A stretch of 9,814 nt of DNA, taken from NCBI GenBank assembly GCA_934085635.1, contig CAKOHL010000041.1, positions 1 through 9,814 of the forward strand. The letters run 5' to 3'. The stretch comes from an uncultured Bacilli bacterium. Lineage in GTDB: Bacteria > Bacillota_I > Bacilli_A > RF39 > UBA660. Of the stretch, positions 7,506-9,814 are shown one piece after another. The translations under genes were made by a program, and so were the position numbers. How positions within the stretch are numbered: the stretch's first letter is position 1; every line of letters starts with the position of its first letter. The notes under the pieces were generated by a model. It saw nothing but the letters and a program-made list of their open reading frames with translations. It was not told the origin of the DNA and did not search any database.

Positions 7506-7660
7506 CATGGAAGAAATGGCTACTTTATTTATTAAGTAACGTGTTTATTAAAGTTTAACTTTGTTAGTAACTAAAGCCATTAGTGAAAGCCCAGAATAAA
7601 CACCCTATTTATGAGAATAAAGAAAAACCTTCTTTCAAATATTTCAAAAGGAGGCGTTTT
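7506..7660 (+). promoter_or_regulatory. rpsD mRNA leader with predicted pseudoknot, probable S4 autoregulatory element
   Basis: Helix 1 pairs AATGGCT (7515-7521) with AGCCATT (7575-7581). Inside its loop, GTGTTTATT (7541-7549) is perfectly complementary over 9 bases to AATAAACAC (7595-7603), which lies outside helix 1, so the two helices interlock as a pseudoknot. Minor alternatives inside the loop include ACTTTA/TAAAGT. In B. subtilis, rpsD has its own transcription unit and is repressed by S4 binding a structured leader. The same role here is inferred from position and pseudoknot topology. The element ends before the AAAAGGAGG ribosome binding site (7646-7654). A GTG-initiated reading frame through this region (from 7583) is not coding. 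Confidence 0.75.
7646..7654 (+). promoter_or_regulatory. Ribosome binding site fixing the rpsD start
   Basis: AAAAGGAGG, 6 nt before ATG 7661. This near-perfect site, together with the conserved S4 N-terminus MSRYTGP, settles the start against the upstream in-frame GTG at 7583. Confidence 0.9.
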
Positions 7661-8260
7661 ATGTCAAGATACACAGGACCAGCTTTTAAAAAGTCAAGAA
7701 GACTTGGATTCAGTACTTTAGAAAGTGGTAAAGAACTTAGAAAAAGAACTTCTGCTCCAGGGCAACACGGAACTAGTAGAAAGAAACTAAGCGAATATGG
7801 AATCCAACTTGCTGAAAAGCAAAAAGTAAGAATTATGTATGGTCTTACTGAAAAACAATTTAAAAAGACTTTCCTTGCTGCTGGTAAGAAACAAGGTATT
7901 CATGGTACTAACTTATTAATTATGCTTGAAAGTAGACTTGATAACTTAGTATATCGTATGGGACTTGCTAAAACTAGAAGAAGTTCTAGACAAATAGTAA
8001 ATCACGGACATATATTAGTTAATGGTAAGAGAGTTGATATTCCTTCATATCAAGTTAAACCAGGAGATGTAATAAGTGTTAAAGAAAGTTCTATGAACCA
8101 TCCTGTTATTAATGAATGTTTAGAAGCTAAATTAAGTAACGTAAGTTATGTAACATTTGATCCTAAGAAAAAAGAAGGAACTTATGTTAGATATCCTGAA
8201 AGAGAAGAACTTAATGCTGATATTAATGAATCATTAATAGTTGAATACTACAATAGATAG
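7661..8260 (+). CDS. rpsD: 30S ribosomal protein S4
   Basis: A primary 16S rRNA-binding protein that nucleates assembly of the 30S body and contributes to decoding accuracy. It has 199 residues (about 200 in B. subtilis). The N-terminal domain starts MSRYTGPAFKKSRRLGFS and carries RKRTSAPGQHG (about 27-37). It lacks the zinc-binding cysteines seen in some S4 proteins, the only cysteine being C152. The S4 RNA-binding fold spans about 88-150 (MLESRLDNLVYRMGLAKTRR, then HILVNGKRVDIPSYQVKPGD). The C-terminus ends SLIVEYYNR, matching the usual IVEFYSR-type ending. The gene stands alone between its own promoter, leader and terminator, as in Bacillus rather than the alpha operon of E. coli. Expression is probably controlled by S4 itself through the leader. 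Confidence 0.98.
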   Translation: MSRYTGPAFKKSRRLGFSTLESGKELRKRTSAPGQHGTSRKKLSEYGIQLAEKQKVRIMYGLTEKQFKKTFLAAGKKQGIHGTNLLIMLESRLDNLVYRMGLAKTRRSSRQIVNHGHILVNGKRVDIPSYQVKPGDVISVKESSMNHPVINECLEAKLSNVSYVTFDPKKKEGTYVRYPEREELNADINESLIVEYYNR

Positions 8261-8266
8261 TATATT

Positions 8267-8289
8267 AGCCCACTATATGTGGGCTTTTT
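8267..8289 (+). terminator. rpsD terminator
   Basis: AGCCCAC (8267-8273), loop TATAT, GTGGGCT (8279-8285), then TTTTT with the first T shared. A 7-bp GC-containing stem with a U-tract, starting 6 nt after the rpsD stop. The next promoter begins only 3 nt later. Confidence 0.92.
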
Positions 8290-8291
8290 GT

Positions 8292-8320
8292 TTGACATAA
8301 TATATTTTATACTTTATAAT
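8292..8320 (+). promoter_or_regulatory. Perfect-consensus sigma-A promoter
   Basis: TTGACA (8292-8297), a 17-nt spacer and TATAAT (8315-8320): both hexamers match the consensus completely at ideal spacing. It drives the two-TM coiled-coil gene, with an expected start near 8327. Confidence 0.92.
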
Positions 8321-8347
8321 ATGAATTACTGAGGGGAGTTTAAAAAT

Positions 8348-8926
8348 ATGGAAAATGAAAAAATCAATGAACTAAATTCATTAGAAAAACAAAAAGAAGA
8401 ATATCAAAAAGAATTAACTGAATTAAAAAAGGAATACGATAAAATAATTCAAAAACATAAATTAAATTTATCAAAAGTTTTACTAGAACAAAATAGAGTT
8501 ACTGAATCACATAATGGTGTGTGCGCTATTATTGGGATAATACTAAATTTAATTGGTATAGCAGTTTTAATTAAACTAATATTATCACCAATTGGTACTG
8601 CAAAAACATTATTTGTACTTGCTTCATTAGGACTTATCAAAGGGAGTGTTGGTTACCTAGTAAGTAAAGTATTTAAAAATGACCAAGTTAAATTTGATAA
8701 TCAAAAAAACAAAATAAACACTGATTTTGTTAAAGATACTGAGAAAAATAATAATAAAGAAAAAGAATTAATAGAAAGTATTTCTAAAATAGATAAAGAA
8801 ATTAAAGAAAAGATTAATAGTTATTATATTGAAAGACTTAAGAAATCACTTAAAAATAGAATTGAAACTCTAAACGAAACTGAAGTACTAGAAGAAGAAA
8901 ACGTAAATAAATTAGTTCTTAAGTAG
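8348..8926 (+). CDS. Two-TM membrane protein with coiled-coil ends, unknown function
   Basis: A 192-residue protein. Residues 1-50 are highly charged heptad-like coiled coil (ELNSLEKQKEEYQKELTELK). Two hydrophobic helices follow, at about 57-79 (VCAIIGIILNLIGIAVLIKLI) and 86-106 (TLFVLASLGLIKGSVGYLV), with a short turn containing PIGT. Residues 110-180 are a second charged helical region. A hairpin in the membrane would put both coiled-coil ends on the same side; the charge pattern suggests the cytoplasm (inference). The ribosome binding site GAGGGGAG lies 9 nt before the ATG. It is a single-gene unit with its own perfect promoter and terminator, convergent with ftsZ. I recognise no family and see no enzymatic motif. 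A structural or scaffold role is a guess. Confidence 0.85.
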   Translation: MENEKINELNSLEKQKEEYQKELTELKKEYDKIIQKHKLNLSKVLLEQNRVTESHNGVCAIIGIILNLIGIAVLIKLILSPIGTAKTLFVLASLGLIKGSVGYLVSKVFKNDQVKFDNQKNKINTDFVKDTEKNNNKEKELIESISKIDKEIKEKINSYYIERLKKSLKNRIETLNETEVLEEENVNKLVLK

Positions 8927-8946
8927 ACCATCTGGTCTATTTTTTT
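8924..8946 (+). terminator. Terminator containing the stop codon of the two-TM gene
   Basis: TAGACC (8924-8929) pairs with GGTCTA (8934-8939) around loop ATCT, followed by seven Ts (8940-8946). The TAG at 8924-8926 is both the stop codon and the first three bases of the stem. Confidence 0.88.
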
Positions 8947-8950
8947 GCAT

Positions 8951-8976
8951 AAAAAAACCAAGAATTAACTTGGTTT
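8951..8976 (-). terminator. ftsZ terminator
   Basis: On the minus strand AAACCAAG (8969-8976) pairs with CTTGGTTT (8955-8962) around the 6-nt loop 8963-8968. The adjoining A-run 8951-8957 reads as a T-tract on this strand. The stem overlaps two bases of the ftsZ stop codon (8975-8977). Confidence 0.85.
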
Positions 8977-9814
8977 AAAAATCTCTATTTCTTAAAAATG
9001 GTGGTAAATCATCATCATCGTCTAAAGTTTCTACTTTTTCATTTGGAGAATATGCTTTATAAAGTGGTTCACTTTCATCTTCAAAACCAGTTGCTATTAC
9101 TGTAACTATTGCTTCATCACTTAAAGCTTCATTAACTACAGCACCAAATATAATATTTATATCAGTATTAGCAGCAGCTCTTATTACTTCAGCAGCATCT
9201 TCTGCTTCAAATAATGTTAAACTATTTCCACCAGTTATATTAATAATACAATCAGTTGCACCATTAATAGTAGTTTCTAAAAGTGGACTACTAACAGCTT
9301 GTTTAGCAGCTTCAATAGCACGGTTTTCTCCAAAACCTACACCTATTCCAATTAATGCTTGTCCCCTATTTTCCATAATTGCTTTAACATCAGCAAAGTC
9401 AAGGTTAACTAGTCCTGGTACACTTATCAAATCACTTATTGATTGAACACCAAGTCTTAAAACATTATCTACTTCTTTAAATGCATCCATCATAGGTGTT
9501 GATTTATCAATTATATCTCTAAGTCTATCATTTGGTATTACTACAAATGTATCAACATGTTTCTTAAGTTCATCAAGTCCAAGTAATGCGTGGTCCATAC
9601 GTTTCTTACCTTCAAACTTAAATGGCTTAGTAACTATTGCTACAGTAAGTGCTCCAAGTCCTTGCGCTATTTCGGCGATAACTGGTGCAGCTCCTGTTCC
9701 AGTACCTCCACCAAGACCACAAGTAACGAATACCATATCTGCTCCCCTTAGAGCATCTTCTATTTCATTTCTACTTTCAAGTGCAGCTTCTCTTCCTACT
9801 TCAGGATCAGCTCC
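8975..9814 (-). CDS. ftsZ: Cell division protein FtsZ (N-terminus beyond window)
   Basis: The tubulin-like GTPase that polymerises into the Z-ring at midcell and recruits the division machinery. The frame is open to the right edge (279 codons visible, beginning GADPEVGREAALESR), so the ATG at 9736 is internal and roughly 70 N-terminal residues are missing. The tubulin signature GGGTGTG is at fragment residues 35-41 and the T7 synergy loop NLDFADV at 137-143, so the GTPase site is intact as far as visible. FtsZ-typical VIPNDRL, TPMMDAF, ISSPLLE-like SSPLLET and VTVIATGF follow. After ATGF there is a linker of only about 25 residues, ending in five aspartates. The C-terminal peptide LPPFLRNRDF matches the conserved tail that binds FtsA, EzrA and SepF, but the usual basic end is absent. 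The terminator immediately follows, so no gene is co-transcribed downstream. Confidence 0.97.
   Translation of the reverse strand, partial: GADPEVGREAALESRNEIEDALRGADMVFVTCGLGGGTGTGAAPVIAEIAQGLGALTVAIVTKPFKFEGKKRMDHALLGLDELKKHVDTFVVIPNDRLRDIIDKSTPMMDAFKEVDNVLRLGVQSISDLISVPGLVNLDFADVKAIMENRGQALIGIGVGFGENRAIEAAKQAVSSPLLETTINGATDCIINITGGNSLTLFEAEDAAEVIRAAANTDINIIFGAVVNEALSDEAIVTVIATGFEDESEPLYKAYSPNEKVETLDDDDDLPPFLRNRDF

Noticed and set aside
7583..7660. GTG-initiated N-terminal extension of S4
   Set aside because: It translates the pseudoknot leader, has no good ribosome binding site, and the standard S4 start at 7661 has AAAAGGAGG at ideal distance.
8449..8640. 63-codon minus-strand open frame
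   Set aside because: Antisense to the two-TM gene, with no promoter or ribosome binding site.

Overview
The window looks like chromosome of a low-GC Firmicute (Bacillota). It is very AT-rich, with strong AGGAGG-type ribosome binding sites, consensus sigma-A promoters, U-tract terminators, and the Firmicutes division protein EzrA beside FtsK and FtsZ. Stops TAA, TAG and TGA are all used, and tryptophan is TGG (three in a row in FtsK), so the code is standard rather than Mycoplasma code 4. By inference this is an uncultured gut Bacilli or Mollicutes-like relative. I see no transposase, phage gene, tRNA or CRISPR.

Layout: positions 1-6618 hold one minus-strand cluster transcribed right to left. 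It runs ezrA, ftsK/spoIIIE, deoD, and then two tandem paralogous exported proteins of unknown function, the second cut off by the window edge. Spacing is 20 nt, a 4-nt overlap, 11 nt and 37 nt, which suggests one operon. Positions 6713-7444 hold a self-contained minus-strand unit with its own promoter and terminator. It encodes a 202-residue protein made of two copies of one unknown domain, and it is bracketed by a 19-bp direct repeat. Positions 7471-8289 hold rpsD (ribosomal protein S4) on the plus strand with a consensus promoter, a leader of about 155 nt that can form a pseudoknot, and a terminator. Next comes a plus-strand gene for a two-helix membrane protein with coiled-coil ends, driven by a perfect TTGACA-17-TATAAT promoter. 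It converges on ftsZ, which lies on the minus strand and runs off the right edge. Each of these last two genes has its own terminator, and each stop codon lies inside its terminator stem.

Functionally, the known genes concern cell division (FtsZ ring, EzrA as ring regulator, FtsK DNA pump), nucleoside salvage (DeoD) and ribosome assembly (S4). The unknown genes are the two paralogous envelope proteins, the duplicated-domain protein and the two-TM coiled-coil protein. The best candidates for new biology are the envelope paralogs co-transcribed with division genes and the repeat-bracketed duplicated-domain gene. The S4 leader pseudoknot is well supported by base pairing but probably belongs to a known class of autoregulatory leader. 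I found no clear new multi-gene system.
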